Positions 37,808 to 47,352 of a stretch of 64,000 nucleotides of DNA are shown in pieces. The translations under genes and the position numbers were made by a program. The notes under the pieces are model-generated. The model was not told the origin of the DNA. It was given only the letters and a program-made list of their open reading frames with translations, and made no database searches. This stretch comes from Candidatus Melainabacteria bacterium (GTDB lineage Bacteria > Cyanobacteriota > Vampirovibrionia > Obscuribacterales > Obscuribacteraceae), in assembly GCA_016716405.1 (NCBI GenBank), contig JADJWK010000004.1:868001-932000 (forward strand), given 5' to 3'. Position 1 is the stretch's first letter, and every line of letters begins with the position of its first letter.

Positions 37808-37935
37808 AGTATGCCTTCATTCTCGTGAACCGGGGACTTCACTCGGTTGAGCTTCTGTGCAGGCTTTTAGACGATTCTTCACGCGGCTTCTACAAGTGGC
37901 TCAATAGAGAGCGTTCCGCACATGCGTCGAACTGA
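37804..37935 (+). pseudogene. IS3-family OrfB transposase, N-terminal fragment
   Basis: It starts with GTG overlapping the orfA stop. The 43 residues MKYAFILVNRGLHSVELLCR then LLDDSSRGFYKWLNRER match the start of IS3-family OrfB, which usually reads as a short helix-turn-helix-like domain before the DDE core. The frame ends at TGA 37933, and no rve/DDE sequence follows on either strand. The original element was therefore cut or decayed. Confidence 0.7.
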
Positions 37936-38241
37936 CATCCAAGCTAGCGGCAGCTTGCCAAGCGCGGCATTTATTGCTTCAAGTAGGGGAAAATCTGAGA
38001 AATATATGCCGCGTTTTCGGGGTTTCCGAGAAATATATACCGCACCTGAGCATTTTTCGAAGGGAAGATTCCCGAGGTCTGCCGAAAGCTCGCCAGGGTC
38101 TGCCGAAAGCTCGCCAGGGTCTGGAGAGAGCTTGCTGGAGCTGCCGTAGATTTAAGGGAGCTCAGCGGAGGACCTGCGGAAGATCCGCAGGGACTGCCGT
38201 AGATTCGCTGGAGCCAATGAAGAAAAATTCGAGCTCGAGAA
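37936..38241. other. gene-free stretch with short repeats
   Basis: No gene is supported in these 306 bases. Two near-identical 16-mers (gagaaatatatgccgc and gagaaatatataccgc) lie 31 bp apart at 37997-38012 and 38028-38043. A 21-bp direct repeat follows at 38077-38118. The stretch links the IS remnant to the end of the aminotransferase gene and looks like decayed or laterally acquired DNA. Confidence 0.6.
38077..38118 (+). repeat. two 21-bp tandem repeats
   Basis: GTCTGCCGAAAGCTCGCCAG plus one G occurs twice in a row (38077-38097 and 38098-38118), followed by a decayed third copy. Two units without unique spacers do not make a CRISPR array. Confidence 0.85.
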
Positions 38242-39582
38242 TCAGACCACAGTCAGACGGCCGGCGGCTTTGTCTACCAGGATCGAGCGTATCTTTCTCA
38301 CCGCCAGGTCTACCTGGGCTTTGGTGATAATCAGAGGCGGCTCGAGACGGATCGTCCGGAATGAGTTCATAGTGGCAGCCACAAGGACGCCCCGGTAGAA
38401 GAGCTCAGCCTGGACTTCAGCCCGCAGGTCCGGATTGTCGAACTCGAGACCGATGAGCAGACCCTTGCCGCGCACATCGCGGATGTACTGCGGGAACTCG
38501 GCTTTCAGGTTGTTCAGCTCATCCATGAAGTAATTGCCCATGACCGCTGCCCGGGCGGGGAGATTCTCCTCAAGAAGCACTTCGATGGTAGCGGAAGCCG
38601 CTGTGCAAGCCATGGGATTGCCGCCGAAAGTGGAGTTGTGGATGCTCGGGTTGGGTACCAGAACATTCCAAATCTCAGCGGTCGAGACGAATGCGCCGAT
38701 GGGCATGACACCGCCGCCGAGGGCTTTGGCGAGACAGATGATATCGGGAACGACATTCTCGTGCTCGCAGGCGAACATACGCCCGGTCCGGCCCATGCCG
38801 GTCTGCACTTCATCGAGTATCAGGAGCACGCCGCGCTCGCGGGTGATCCGGCGCACTTCGGCGAGATAGCCTTCGGGCGGAACATAGATACCGCCTTCGC
38901 CCTGGATGGGCTCCAGAATCACTGCCGCAGTGTCCTCGTCGATGGCAGCTTCGATGGCAGCAGCATCGCCGAAGGGAACATGGACGAAACCGTTGAGCAG
39001 AGACTCGAAAGGCTTGCGGAAGACTTCGCGTCCGGTGGCGCCCAGAGCACCCATGCTGACGCCGTGGTAGGCGTTCTTGGTGGAGATGACATTCATCTTG
39101 CCCGTATACAAACGAGCCAGCTTGATGGCGCCTTCCACAGCCTCGGTGCCGCTGTTGCAGAAAAACGAGTACTCGAGCCCTTCAGGCAGGATCGAGGCGA
39201 GCTGCGCCGCAAGATGCGCAGACCAGGGGTTGATGAGCTCCTGGGAATGGAGACAGACCTGGTCGAGCTGATCTTTGACAGCCTGGACGACCTTGGGATG
39301 ACGGTGTCCTACGTTGAATATGCCATAACCGCCGAGACAATCGAGATACCGCCGACCGTTATTGTCATAGGTGAAAACTCCGCCATCTTTGAACTCGACG
39401 GCGCCTTCAGCACCGCTGAGCTTGTTGCCGTATGCCGGGTTCAGGTGTTTGATCGAATGCTCGAGCGCCTTGTCTGCCAGACGCTTGTATCGACCGTTAC
39501 TGGAATCTAGCTTATCCCTGTCGACATCGGCACCCTCTCTTGACATCGGGATTGCCGACAGATATTCACTTTCCATAGCCAT
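38242..39582 (-). CDS. class III PLP-dependent aminotransferase (putrescine/ornithine type)
   Basis: A 446-residue fold-type I aminotransferase. It has FFCNSGTEAVEGAIKLAR (cofactor phosphate site), LEPIQGEGGIYVP, the conserved Asp in LILDEVQTGMGRTG, the cofactor-binding Lys in CLAKALGGGVMP, and NSTFGGNP. The pattern is closest to putrescine aminotransferase and acetylornithine/ornithine aminotransferases that move an omega-amino group to 2-oxoglutarate or a similar acceptor. The N-terminal lead of about 55 residues before the fold is longer than usual for ArgD, which favours the putrescine type. It is transcribed alone, from a 588-bp upstream gap that holds a perfect 8-bp hairpin. Confidence 0.85.
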   Translation of the reverse strand: MAMESEYLSAIPMSREGADVDRDKLDSSNGRYKRLADKALEHSIKHLNPAYGNKLSGAEGAVEFKDGGVFTYDNNGRRYLDCLGGYGIFNVGHRHPKVVQAVKDQLDQVCLHSQELINPWSAHLAAQLASILPEGLEYSFFCNSGTEAVEGAIKLARLYTGKMNVISTKNAYHGVSMGALGATGREVFRKPFESLLNGFVHVPFGDAAAIEAAIDEDTAAVILEPIQGEGGIYVPPEGYLAEVRRITRERGVLLILDEVQTGMGRTGRMFACEHENVVPDIICLAKALGGGVMPIGAFVSTAEIWNVLVPNPSIHNSTFGGNPMACTAASATIEVLLEENLPARAAVMGNYFMDELNNLKAEFPQYIRDVRGKGLLIGLEFDNPDLRAEVQAELFYRGVLVAATMNSFRTIRLEPPLIITKAQVDLAVRKIRSILVDKAAGRLTVV

Positions 39583-40170
39583 GATGATTCACTTCCTTTA
39601 TAGATGCTTTAATGCTGATAGCCGCGTGACGCTACTTGCGTCACGATCTTTCGGAAGTTACGCTACAGAAAAACGTGTTCTTTGCTTTGTGACAAACAGC
39701 CGAAAAGGCCCGTACAACCAGAGGAATCGGTATCCATACAATGAATGGCCTCTATACTATCGCTCAGAGAGAAGCGCACTGAGCCCTGACTTAACCGACA
39801 CTGGCACCAGGTGCGATGTCAGTTTGCGCAGCTCGAATCTACTTGTCTCTTTTCCTAATGTACATCTACTGGGGCTTTTCAGGCAATGTCCATAGTGTCT
39901 AAAAAACGAAGCCGTTATTTAGCCAAAGTGTCTAACAGTTTCTAAACAAGGACTAATCTGTCCGGCACCGAGCCTGAAATCACTCCGGCACAAGCGGTTT
40001 CGGGACTGTTACACCGCCGGTCCCCGACGGGGCGGCGAAAATGCTGATAACAGTGAGAGGAACATTCTTTATTCCAGGCTGGTCTTGAGCGATAATTGGG
40101 TGTTTCTGTGGGCTCGGCGTCCCGCTCCCGGCAGAATATTGTCCGGAAATTCAATAAGGGGAGTTTCCTA
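39583..40170. other. 588-bp divergent intergenic region with palindrome
   Basis: No gene is supported here. The divergent aminotransferase and TPR genes are both read outward from it. At 39625-39645 a perfect dyad CGTGACGC-TACTT-GCGTCACG lies 43 bp before the aminotransferase start and may be an operator or 5' leader hairpin. Two copies of AGTGTCTAA occur near 39900-39940. Nothing else stands out. Confidence 0.5.
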
Positions 40171-42675
40171 ATGAGGCGAGTTTATTTGTGCGCAGCGCTG
40201 TCGTTGTTCCTGACAGGAAGCCCGGCACTGGCCGACGCCCCGCAGATAAGCGGTCCCCTGCTCGATAGATATTACGAAGGAATCGCCTACTTCAAAGGAG
40301 GCGATCTGGAAAAGGCGCTCAGATGCTTTCGTGAAGTGGTTTTAAGCGCACCCCGCGACGCCCTGGCACACCTGAGCATGGCTGCAGCCCTTCATCAACA
40401 CGGCGAGATCGAGGACGCCATCGCCGAATACAAGCGCGCCATCGCTCTTCGCCCCTATGATGCCTTCGCCCGGGAGAGCCTCGGGCTTCTCCTGCAAGGT
40501 CAGGGCGACCTGAAAGGCGCCATCGACCAGTACAGCCAGGCAATCCGCCTGCGCCCGGACGTTCCCCTGCTCCACCTCAATCTGGGTATCGCCCTGCGTG
40601 TGAGCGGCCAGAAAGATCAGGCGATTGCAGAGCTGACCCAGGTGCTTGCCGCCTATCCGGATCATCTCAAAGCCCGCTCTCACCTCGGCGCGGCTTTCCA
40701 GGACAAAGGCGACTACCAGAAAGCAATCGAGCAGTACGACAAGATCCTCACGTACGAGCCGGGCAACTTCTCTATTCAATACAACATGGCTAACTGCTAT
40801 TTGCATCTGAAGGATTACGACAATGCCGTCAAAGCCTTCAGACGCGCGGTGGAGCTGGATAACTCGGTAGCCAGGACACATGCCCTGCTGGCCACGGCGC
40901 TGACCCAGAAGGGCGAGTTCCAGCCTGCCGCCGAAGAGCTCAAGACCGCCATCTCGCTGAAAGGCGACAATGGCGACTGGCACGCCCAGCTCGGCGACGT
41001 CCTCACCAAGATGAAAGACTACCAGGGCGCCATCGCCGAGTACGAGACCGCTCAGAGAATCAATCCGCAAGACACCAGCAGTGGTTACAGCCTGGGTTAT
41101 CTGCTTCAGCTCACCGGCGATCTGGACAAAGCCGCCACCCAGTTCGAGCACGTGCTCAGGCTCGATCCCAGGAATTCCAACGCCCACTACAATCTCGGGA
41201 TCATCAAACAACGCCAGAAAGATCTGAAAGCCAGCACCCGGGAATTCGAAGAGGTCTGCAAGCTCAACCCCAGAGACGGTCAGGCCCTGATCAACCTGGG
41301 TCGCAACCAGATAATGTCCGGCAATGTCGCCGGCGCTGTCGACTTCTATCGCCGTGGTCTGAGCATCGAGCCCAATGACGCCACCGCCTTCCAGGAGCTC
41401 GGCAACTCTCTGCTCAGCCTCAAAGACTATGTCGGCGCTCGCTCGGCCCTCGAATCGGCCCTCAACCTCTCTCCTTACGATAGAAACGCTCTGCTCGGCA
41501 TGGCCAAGCTTTTCGAAGCCGAAAACCAGCCGCAGAAAGCCGAGATTGTTCTAAAAAAGCTGATCAACCGGGCCCCCGACGACATCGAGCTGATCAACCT
41601 CCTGGCCTCGAACCTGGAGTCTCAGGGCAAATTCGAGCCTGCCACGCTTCTCTACCAGAGAGTGATCCGGATCAATCCGCGATCGCACGAGGCCTATAAC
41701 GATCTCGGTCTAGCCCTCCAGCGACGCAACGACCTGTCCTCTGCCATGTCGCAATTTCGCAAGGCAATCGAGCTCAAGCCCGATTATTTCCAGGCATACA
41801 TCAACCTCGGCAACGTCTATCTGGGCTTGCAAAACTTCGAGGACGCCGCCGCTCAGTACCGCAAAGCTATCGAGCTCAAGCCGGAAGACGCGCTTGCCCA
41901 CTACAACCTGGGGCTCGTTCTCACCAGGCTGAACGACGGCGACGGCGCTCAGGCATCCTATCTCAAAGCCACCAAGCTCGACCCGAGCTACGCCAACGCC
42001 TATTACGCTCTGGCTCTCCTTTATCAGGCGAGCGGACGAAACGACCTGGCTGTGCCGGCTTTCCAGAAGTATGTATCGCTGGAGCCAAATGGCTCGTACG
42101 CCGAGCAAGCCACCGAGAATCTCGCCCGGATAATGAACCCCCTAGGTCCGCCCACCACCAGCGACGGCTCGCAGCCGCCCACAGTCACGCAGAATGCCAG
42201 GGAGCCCTACGAGTCTCATACGCAATCTCTGGATGGCACCACCACCGGAGCCGACGATACATCGGGCGGCTCCACTGCCGGCGGTGCCTATCAGCCGGTC
42301 ACGAGCAACAGCGCTCCGGAGACTGCGCCCCCGATCCGCCAGTCGAGCCCCTCTACCCAGGTGGCTAGCGATGACGCCTACGTTACACGCAGCGCTCAGG
42401 AAACCCTGAGAATCCCGACCGAAGCCGCGCCCCCGCAGCCTTCACCACCAGCAGTATCACCATATCAACCGCAGACGTCGTCCGGCTATGGCAACGATGC
42501 CGCCGGAGGATACACGCCGCCCGAGACCGCCAGCCAGTATCAGCCCGCTGCCCAGACCCCGGCGCCCGCCAACGGCGGCAGCATGACGCCAGATATGGAG
42601 TCACTGGACAAACTCCTGCGCCCGGCTATCAAAGTTCCGGAAACAACCGAAGGCAGCGGCGGCGGCACTCTTTAG
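40171..42675 (+). CDS. large exported TPR protein with disordered Pro/Ser-rich tail
   Basis: The start is ATG at 40171, preceded by GGGGAG and followed by a signal peptide (MRRVYLCAALSLFLTGSPAL, cleavage near ALA-DA). The frame is open upstream but lacks a better start. About 18 TPR units of 34 residues (YNLGLVLTRLNDGDGAQASY type) run from about 40 to 660, an unusually long and regular superhelix. A Pro/Ser/Thr/Gln-rich tail of about 170 residues follows with no fold seen. Such proteins act as scaffolds in the periplasm or at the outer membrane, for example in polysaccharide export or glycan transfer. No enzyme domain (such as an OGT domain) follows the repeats. Confidence 0.85.
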   Translation: MRRVYLCAALSLFLTGSPALADAPQISGPLLDRYYEGIAYFKGGDLEKALRCFREVVLSAPRDALAHLSMAAALHQHGEIEDAIAEYKRAIALRPYDAFARESLGLLLQGQGDLKGAIDQYSQAIRLRPDVPLLHLNLGIALRVSGQKDQAIAELTQVLAAYPDHLKARSHLGAAFQDKGDYQKAIEQYDKILTYEPGNFSIQYNMANCYLHLKDYDNAVKAFRRAVELDNSVARTHALLATALTQKGEFQPAAEELKTAISLKGDNGDWHAQLGDVLTKMKDYQGAIAEYETAQRINPQDTSSGYSLGYLLQLTGDLDKAATQFEHVLRLDPRNSNAHYNLGIIKQRQKDLKASTREFEEVCKLNPRDGQALINLGRNQIMSGNVAGAVDFYRRGLSIEPNDATAFQELGNSLLSLKDYVGARSALESALNLSPYDRNALLGMAKLFEAENQPQKAEIVLKKLINRAPDDIELINLLASNLESQGKFEPATLLYQRVIRINPRSHEAYNDLGLALQRRNDLSSAMSQFRKAIELKPDYFQAYINLGNVYLGLQNFEDAAAQYRKAIELKPEDALAHYNLGLVLTRLNDGDGAQASYLKATKLDPSYANAYYALALLYQASGRNDLAVPAFQKYVSLEPNGSYAEQATENLARIMNPLGPPTTSDGSQPPTVTQNAREPYESHTQSLDGTTTGADDTSGGSTAGGAYQPVTSNSAPETAPPIRQSSPSTQVASDDAYVTRSAQETLRIPTEAAPPQPSPPAVSPYQPQTSSGYGNDAAGGYTPPETASQYQPAAQTPAPANGGSMTPDMESLDKLLRPAIKVPETTEGSGGGTL

Positions 42676-42719
42676 CGAGCACCAGTCAGCAGGACTCGAC
42701 GCGATCGATCGAAATCCAT

Positions 42720-43694
42720 TCAAAACGAGGGCTTTTTGGAAGCTCTAGCCAGGTCCTGCTGAGCGCGGGCTCTGTTGCCGAGCCTGGTATGGATGGAGGC
42801 TCTAAATCGATACAGCTTGGATTTGTCCTCACCGAGATAGTTGCTTATCGCTTTCGAGATATCGGATAATGCGCGCTTGTGCTCGCCTTTGGCTTCATAA
42901 GCGTGAGCGCGCTTTTCAAAGGCTACTTCATCCTCCGGACTGAATTTCAGTATCGTAGAATAGTCCGCAATGGCATCATCGTATCTTCTCAAAGCCATGT
43001 AGCTGTCGGCTCTTGTCATAGTAATGTCCTCCGAGAACGAGCCTCGAGCCCCCAGCTTGATCGCCTCGGACAGGTCCTGAATCGCCTCTTCGTAATGCTT
43101 GTGGTTGTATAGAGTCTGACCTCGTATGCGATAGAGATCCTGGTGCTCCCCTCGCCAGGACGGTCTATTCTCTTTCACCGCAGCATGCTGTCGAATGGAC
43201 CGCGCAAGCTCATCGAAAGCCTTCTGCTCCTGCCCGAGAGCGTCATAAGCCTGCCCCATCCATCTCGACAGGCTGTATTGATCTTTGCCCTGCGGAAACC
43301 TTCGGGCTCTCTCGAAATCAGCAATCGCATCCCTGAACCTGCCCAGGCTAAAATTCGTCTCGCCCCGCCACTTGTATCCCCAGAAGAGCTTAGGGTCGAT
43401 ACGCAGAGCCCTGTCCAGCTCCTTCAAAGCGAGCTCATCGCTGCCGCAGCGGTTGTAACACTTGGCCCGCTTGCCGATAACAAGCGCGTCTCGTGGATGA
43501 GTTTTCAGATATTTCGTGTAGTACCCGGCGGCCTTACCGAAGTGTCCGCGATCGAAGAGCCTTTCCGCCAATGACAAATCCGGGTCTTGCGGTGTCCTGC
43601 CCTTGCAGTACGATCCGGCACCGAATAAGATGCCGATTGCAAGCGCCAGCACGCTCGCCAAAAGGCCGAGAGAGAATCGATTCCCCTTAGTCAA
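42720..43694 (-). CDS. TPR protein with N-terminal membrane anchor
   Basis: A 324-residue protein with one N-terminal membrane helix or signal segment (LGLLASVLALAIGILFG). Six or seven TPR units follow, of the form A..LKELDRALRIDPKLFWGY and DAIADYSTILKFSPEDEVAF. The 5' end overlaps the stop of the giant LysM gene (ATGA), so it is the last gene of that operon. The anchor suggests a periplasm-facing scaffold that may hold the LysM protein or another envelope factor. Confidence 0.83.
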   Translation of the reverse strand: MTKGNRFSLGLLASVLALAIGILFGAGSYCKGRTPQDPDLSLAERLFDRGHFGKAAGYYTKYLKTHPRDALVIGKRAKCYNRCGSDELALKELDRALRIDPKLFWGYKWRGETNFSLGRFRDAIADFERARRFPQGKDQYSLSRWMGQAYDALGQEQKAFDELARSIRQHAAVKENRPSWRGEHQDLYRIRGQTLYNHKHYEEAIQDLSEAIKLGARGSFSEDITMTRADSYMALRRYDDAIADYSTILKFSPEDEVAFEKRAHAYEAKGEHKRALSDISKAISNYLGEDKSKLYRFRASIHTRLGNRARAQQDLARASKKPSF

Positions 43695-46600
43695 GACCGC
43701 GACCCGTGCCGATATTCTTCGATGTCCTTTTCATTGGGCAGTAATATCATAACGCCTGCAGGAAGTACTTCCACGTGCTCCTGCTGATAAACATCATACA
43801 TCTGCTGGAGCAGAGGCTTGTTGATCTCGCGGATAAGAGCGCCCAGAGCGGCATCACCGAAGCGGACCACTGCAATTGACTCGGGAGTCTCACCGTCCTG
43901 GACAATATGCCACTGTCGAGCGCATTCATCGGAGCGGCTCGAGGATTCATCTTGCTTGAGGAGATTCTCGGAGCCCGATGATTCCTGGCTCTCGGAGCCC
44001 GATGCTTCCTCGCTCTCGGCGCTATCGCCCAGAGCAGGCATTTCCTGGGACGAACCGAAGAGCTGGGCTCCTATCGCCGCCATCCGCGCAGAGCTGCCGA
44101 AGGCAGCCAGCTGCTGGGAGCTGTTGCTTCTGGCGACGCGATAGCTGCCGGACTCTGTAATCTCGGGCTTGAAGTCTCGCCGGGGAGTGGCGAGGTTGAA
44201 TTTCCCGAGTATCTCGCGAATGGTCCTGGCGCCGGTATCATCTGTAGTTGCGGCCATCCAGAAGCTAAGCTCCCCTGCCGCAACGCGCGCGCCATCGAGT
44301 CCCCTATCGGCGGCTCTCGAGACTCCCAGCCGGAAGGTACCGGTCCGCACCAGCTCATGCAATAGCATCCTGCCTTCTCTGGCTTCGGCTGCCGGTCTGA
44401 CTCGGTCAGAATCTTTCTTGCCTTTCTGCGCTTCCGACTCGGATTTGCCCTGCGCTCTTGTCTGGTCCTGCTCAGTCGCGGGAGTCTGGATACCGGCGTC
44501 TCGCACCGGTCTGGAAGGCGCCACATCCTGGCTGGCTATGCCGCCTCTGGGCGGTATGAAACCTGTCGTGCCGGCCGGAGGCTGTACGACTTTGCTCTCG
44601 GGGGATACAGATTTGTTTCCCGCTGTCGAGGCTTTGCCTTCCGGAGCCCCGACTTTGTCCGCCTGCGCCCCAATTTTGCTTCCCTGGAATTCTCTAGAAA
44701 CGCCATCTTGCTCGGCGTAAGTCATCTTAATGTCAGGCAACTTGCCACCAAAAGCATCGCCTGGATCTTTGATAGCACCAGTGGTATCAGAGACTTTCTT
44801 GCCGGGCCGCTCGGCAGGAACGGCCTTTGTGCCCGTCATCGCCGTTTCGGGCGGCTGGATCCCTGGTCCATCGGTTCGGACGGTGTCTGCAGAGATCAAA
44901 CTCTTGCCGGTCTTGAGAATGCCTTTGAGGTCCACCCAATTGGTTATGACGCCGAAGTCAACTGGCGCAACCAGGGGGATATCAATCTTGCCAGGCTGAG
45001 GCTGGCGAGCGCTGCCAACCCTGACGGAGGTAACGCGCATGTCGGAGGTAACGCGCATGTCGCCGGTCTCGGCAGAAGCGGGCCCTTTGACTCCCGGACT
45101 TCTGCCTGCCGGCTCTTTCGAGCCCAGACCTCGAACAATCTTGATATTGTCTCTCCCTTCGGGGAGGAGCTTGACGATGGCATCGCGGGCGCCATTTACC
45201 CGAGCCGGGTCGATTCGGTTATGCGAATCTTTGCCCGTCTCTTTACCCGCATCTTCTCGAGCAGAGCCGCTGCTTTTCGTATCGGTCTCTTTGACGGAGG
45301 GTTCGCGGACATCGCTCTTGCTCGATCCCGTGCTTTTGCCCGGTTCGTTGCTCTTGCTCGATTCCGTGCTTCTGCCCGCTCCTGTGCTCTTGCTCGATCC
45401 GGAACCCTTGCCTTCACCCTTCTCGCCTCGGTTCCCCTTGTCCCCTGAAGACATTCCGGGTCCGGACTTCACTCCCTTCTCGCTCCCGCCAGGCCAGTTG
45501 AGTCCTAAATTCCGGCCACCGAATTTGATACCAGGCATCGGAACATTGGGAGAAAGATCGCCTGTCTGACCATGCGAAGTTTTAGTATCAGGTGTTGAAG
45601 ACTTCGTGTCGGGTCCCCGCTCCTTACTGCCCGATGGTTCCGAAACATTCGGGACTTTGCTCGTCTTGGTAATACCAGGCTCACTTCGCGGCTCGCCCAG
45701 CGGACCATGTTTCGGCTCACCAACTGCGCCCCTCTTCTCGCCGCGCGGGTCTTTATTCGAATCGATCTTAGCCTCGCCTTCCCCTCTGGCGTCAACCCTG
45801 GAGTCCTTTGTGGCAGATTGCTTTTCGCCCTTGTCGCCAAAGATCCGGCGGTCGGTCTCTTTGATTATTGCATCTACACGGGACTTCTCAGAAGGACTCA
45901 TGTCAGCGCGCGGATCGACCTTCGAGGGCTTGCCTTTGCCAGTATCGATGCTCTTTCCTGAGCCCTGGTCCCGCCTGCCTTGCGGATCAATCGGTCCGCC
46001 TCGGCTGGAGCCCTGACCTTTCCCCGCAACGAGCGGATTGTTTCTTCCATCCCAGAGTGCCATACCAGCCGACTTGATGTCTTCCGGGTTCATGCCCTTT
46101 TCCGAGCCACGATCATCTCTGTGCTCGACTCTGGAACCAGCTCCCGGGTCACTGCCAGATTCGGCTTTCGATATCGCAGAGCCTGACTCTCCATGAAGCT
46201 GCTCACGAGAAACCGGCCCTTCACTCACCGTACCTGGTGGCTTCTCTGATCGAACTTCACCATGCCTGGGCGCCGGTTCTGACCGGTCAGGATGAAGCCC
46301 TCGCTCGGGAAGGTCAGCGACCTTTCTGCTCACGGATGCGCGATCAGAAACATGCTCGGGCGCCAGTTCTCCGCGTGACGATTGACTTGCAATACCAGCC
46401 GCTTCAGTATTTCCCGCCAGGTCACTCCTCAATGCAGGTTTATCCGTTTTGGTTTCGGGAGTCGCTCCCTTTTCCGCTCTGGGTGCGCCGCTTTTCGAGG
46501 TCGACTCTTCACCGGTGACTCCTCTATCTCTCGATAGGGAAGACGGTGGACTCTCACCCGCGACATCCCCGACGTTTCTTACTGGCTTATCTTTTCCTTC

Positions 46601-47302
46601 CTGAGCCGGTTTACGATTTGATGCTTGCTCCGGACCTGCGAAAGACGGAGCTGCAGATCCTTCCTTCTCCTGGCGCTCAACAGTTGCCTTGAAAAGCGCT
46701 CCTTTCGGATCACTTCCAGAAGCAACGCCCTCAAAAGCGAAGCCGCCCTTCGCCTGTGCGCTCACCCGCCCACCACTAGATTCGCCAGGCACGGAATTCG
46801 CCGACTCCGCCCGCCCACTATCAATCGAATTCGCGGTTGCTATAGACTCCTTTGGTGCTGGCCTACCGGGCTCGAAAACCGAAGGTCCCCGACTCTTAAC
46901 CGGCTCATACTCCTGCGACCCAGGTAGCTTTGGTGGTTCAACAGCACTCCCGCCTGGTCGGGCATCGCGCGTAACAGCCGGTGCCGTCTCGATGACAGTG
47001 CCAGGTTTCGTTCCAGCGCCTTCCGTGGCGACCTTTGTAATTCTGGAATACTTGGCGGTCTCAGCGAGTCTGAGACCCTCGACACTATCGGGCCGAAGGT
47101 TTCGATTCACCTCGACCACTCCATTCGGCCCTGTAGTAATAAATCGAGTTTGATCTGTCTCTTGAACTGAGCTTTCTACACGACCTGGTCGCTCAGGCAC
47201 CAACGAGTTGTTGGCTTCATCCTCGAAATCTGTAAGGTTTGAACGCACTTGGCGTCCAAGCCTTCGAATGTTGTCATCGTTACGTTCAACACCATCTACC
47301 AT
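43691..47302 (-). CDS. giant low-complexity protein with C-terminal LysM domain
   Basis: A 1,203-residue protein. Residues 1-1000 are disordered and dominated by Ser, Gly, Lys, Glu, Asp and Pro (KGSGSSKSTGAGRSTE-like). They include an exact duplication, DMRVTSDMRVTS, encoded near 45030-45062. Residues about 1000-1203 look folded and end in a LysM-like domain (WHIVQDGETPESIAVVRFGD ... VLPAGVMILLPNEK) that should bind peptidoglycan or a similar glycan. No signal peptide is visible at the ATG used, so the export route is unclear; it may need partners or have a mis-called start. It lies between two TPR genes, and its stop overlaps the start of the downstream one. Confidence 0.75.
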   Translation of the reverse strand: MVDGVERNDDNIRRLGRQVRSNLTDFEDEANNSLVPERPGRVESSVQETDQTRFITTGPNGVVEVNRNLRPDSVEGLRLAETAKYSRITKVATEGAGTKPGTVIETAPAVTRDARPGGSAVEPPKLPGSQEYEPVKSRGPSVFEPGRPAPKESIATANSIDSGRAESANSVPGESSGGRVSAQAKGGFAFEGVASGSDPKGALFKATVERQEKEGSAAPSFAGPEQASNRKPAQEGKDKPVRNVGDVAGESPPSSLSRDRGVTGEESTSKSGAPRAEKGATPETKTDKPALRSDLAGNTEAAGIASQSSRGELAPEHVSDRASVSRKVADLPERGLHPDRSEPAPRHGEVRSEKPPGTVSEGPVSREQLHGESGSAISKAESGSDPGAGSRVEHRDDRGSEKGMNPEDIKSAGMALWDGRNNPLVAGKGQGSSRGGPIDPQGRRDQGSGKSIDTGKGKPSKVDPRADMSPSEKSRVDAIIKETDRRIFGDKGEKQSATKDSRVDARGEGEAKIDSNKDPRGEKRGAVGEPKHGPLGEPRSEPGITKTSKVPNVSEPSGSKERGPDTKSSTPDTKTSHGQTGDLSPNVPMPGIKFGGRNLGLNWPGGSEKGVKSGPGMSSGDKGNRGEKGEGKGSGSSKSTGAGRSTESSKSNEPGKSTGSSKSDVREPSVKETDTKSSGSAREDAGKETGKDSHNRIDPARVNGARDAIVKLLPEGRDNIKIVRGLGSKEPAGRSPGVKGPASAETGDMRVTSDMRVTSVRVGSARQPQPGKIDIPLVAPVDFGVITNWVDLKGILKTGKSLISADTVRTDGPGIQPPETAMTGTKAVPAERPGKKVSDTTGAIKDPGDAFGGKLPDIKMTYAEQDGVSREFQGSKIGAQADKVGAPEGKASTAGNKSVSPESKVVQPPAGTTGFIPPRGGIASQDVAPSRPVRDAGIQTPATEQDQTRAQGKSESEAQKGKKDSDRVRPAAEAREGRMLLHELVRTGTFRLGVSRAADRGLDGARVAAGELSFWMAATTDDTGARTIREILGKFNLATPRRDFKPEITESGSYRVARSNSSQQLAAFGSSARMAAIGAQLFGSSQEMPALGDSAESEEASGSESQESSGSENLLKQDESSSRSDECARQWHIVQDGETPESIAVVRFGDAALGALIREINKPLLQQMYDVYQQEHVEVLPAGVMILLPNEKDIEEYRHGSRS

Positions 47303-47352
47303 TCGTTCAGCCCAAGTGCCTTACTACATAGTTGCCCAACATGGCGACAAGC

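Larger units (their letters stand above)
37538..37935 (+). mobile_element. IS3-family insertion sequence remnant
   Basis: Two overlapping frames in IS3 orfA/orfB order lie 121 bp after tRNA-Val: an HTH/leucine-zipper orfA with an internal stop and only the first 43 codons of orfB. The DDE catalytic part is gone, so it cannot transpose by itself. No clear terminal inverted repeats were found. The region beyond, to 38241, carries only short repeats. Confidence 0.75.

Noticed and set aside
38077..38118. possible CRISPR repeat
   Set aside because: Only two head-to-tail copies with no spacer and no cas gene in the window.
38638..39510. 290-codon open frame antisense to the aminotransferase
   Set aside because: All aminotransferase motifs are on the minus strand, and this frame has no ribosome-binding site or family pattern.
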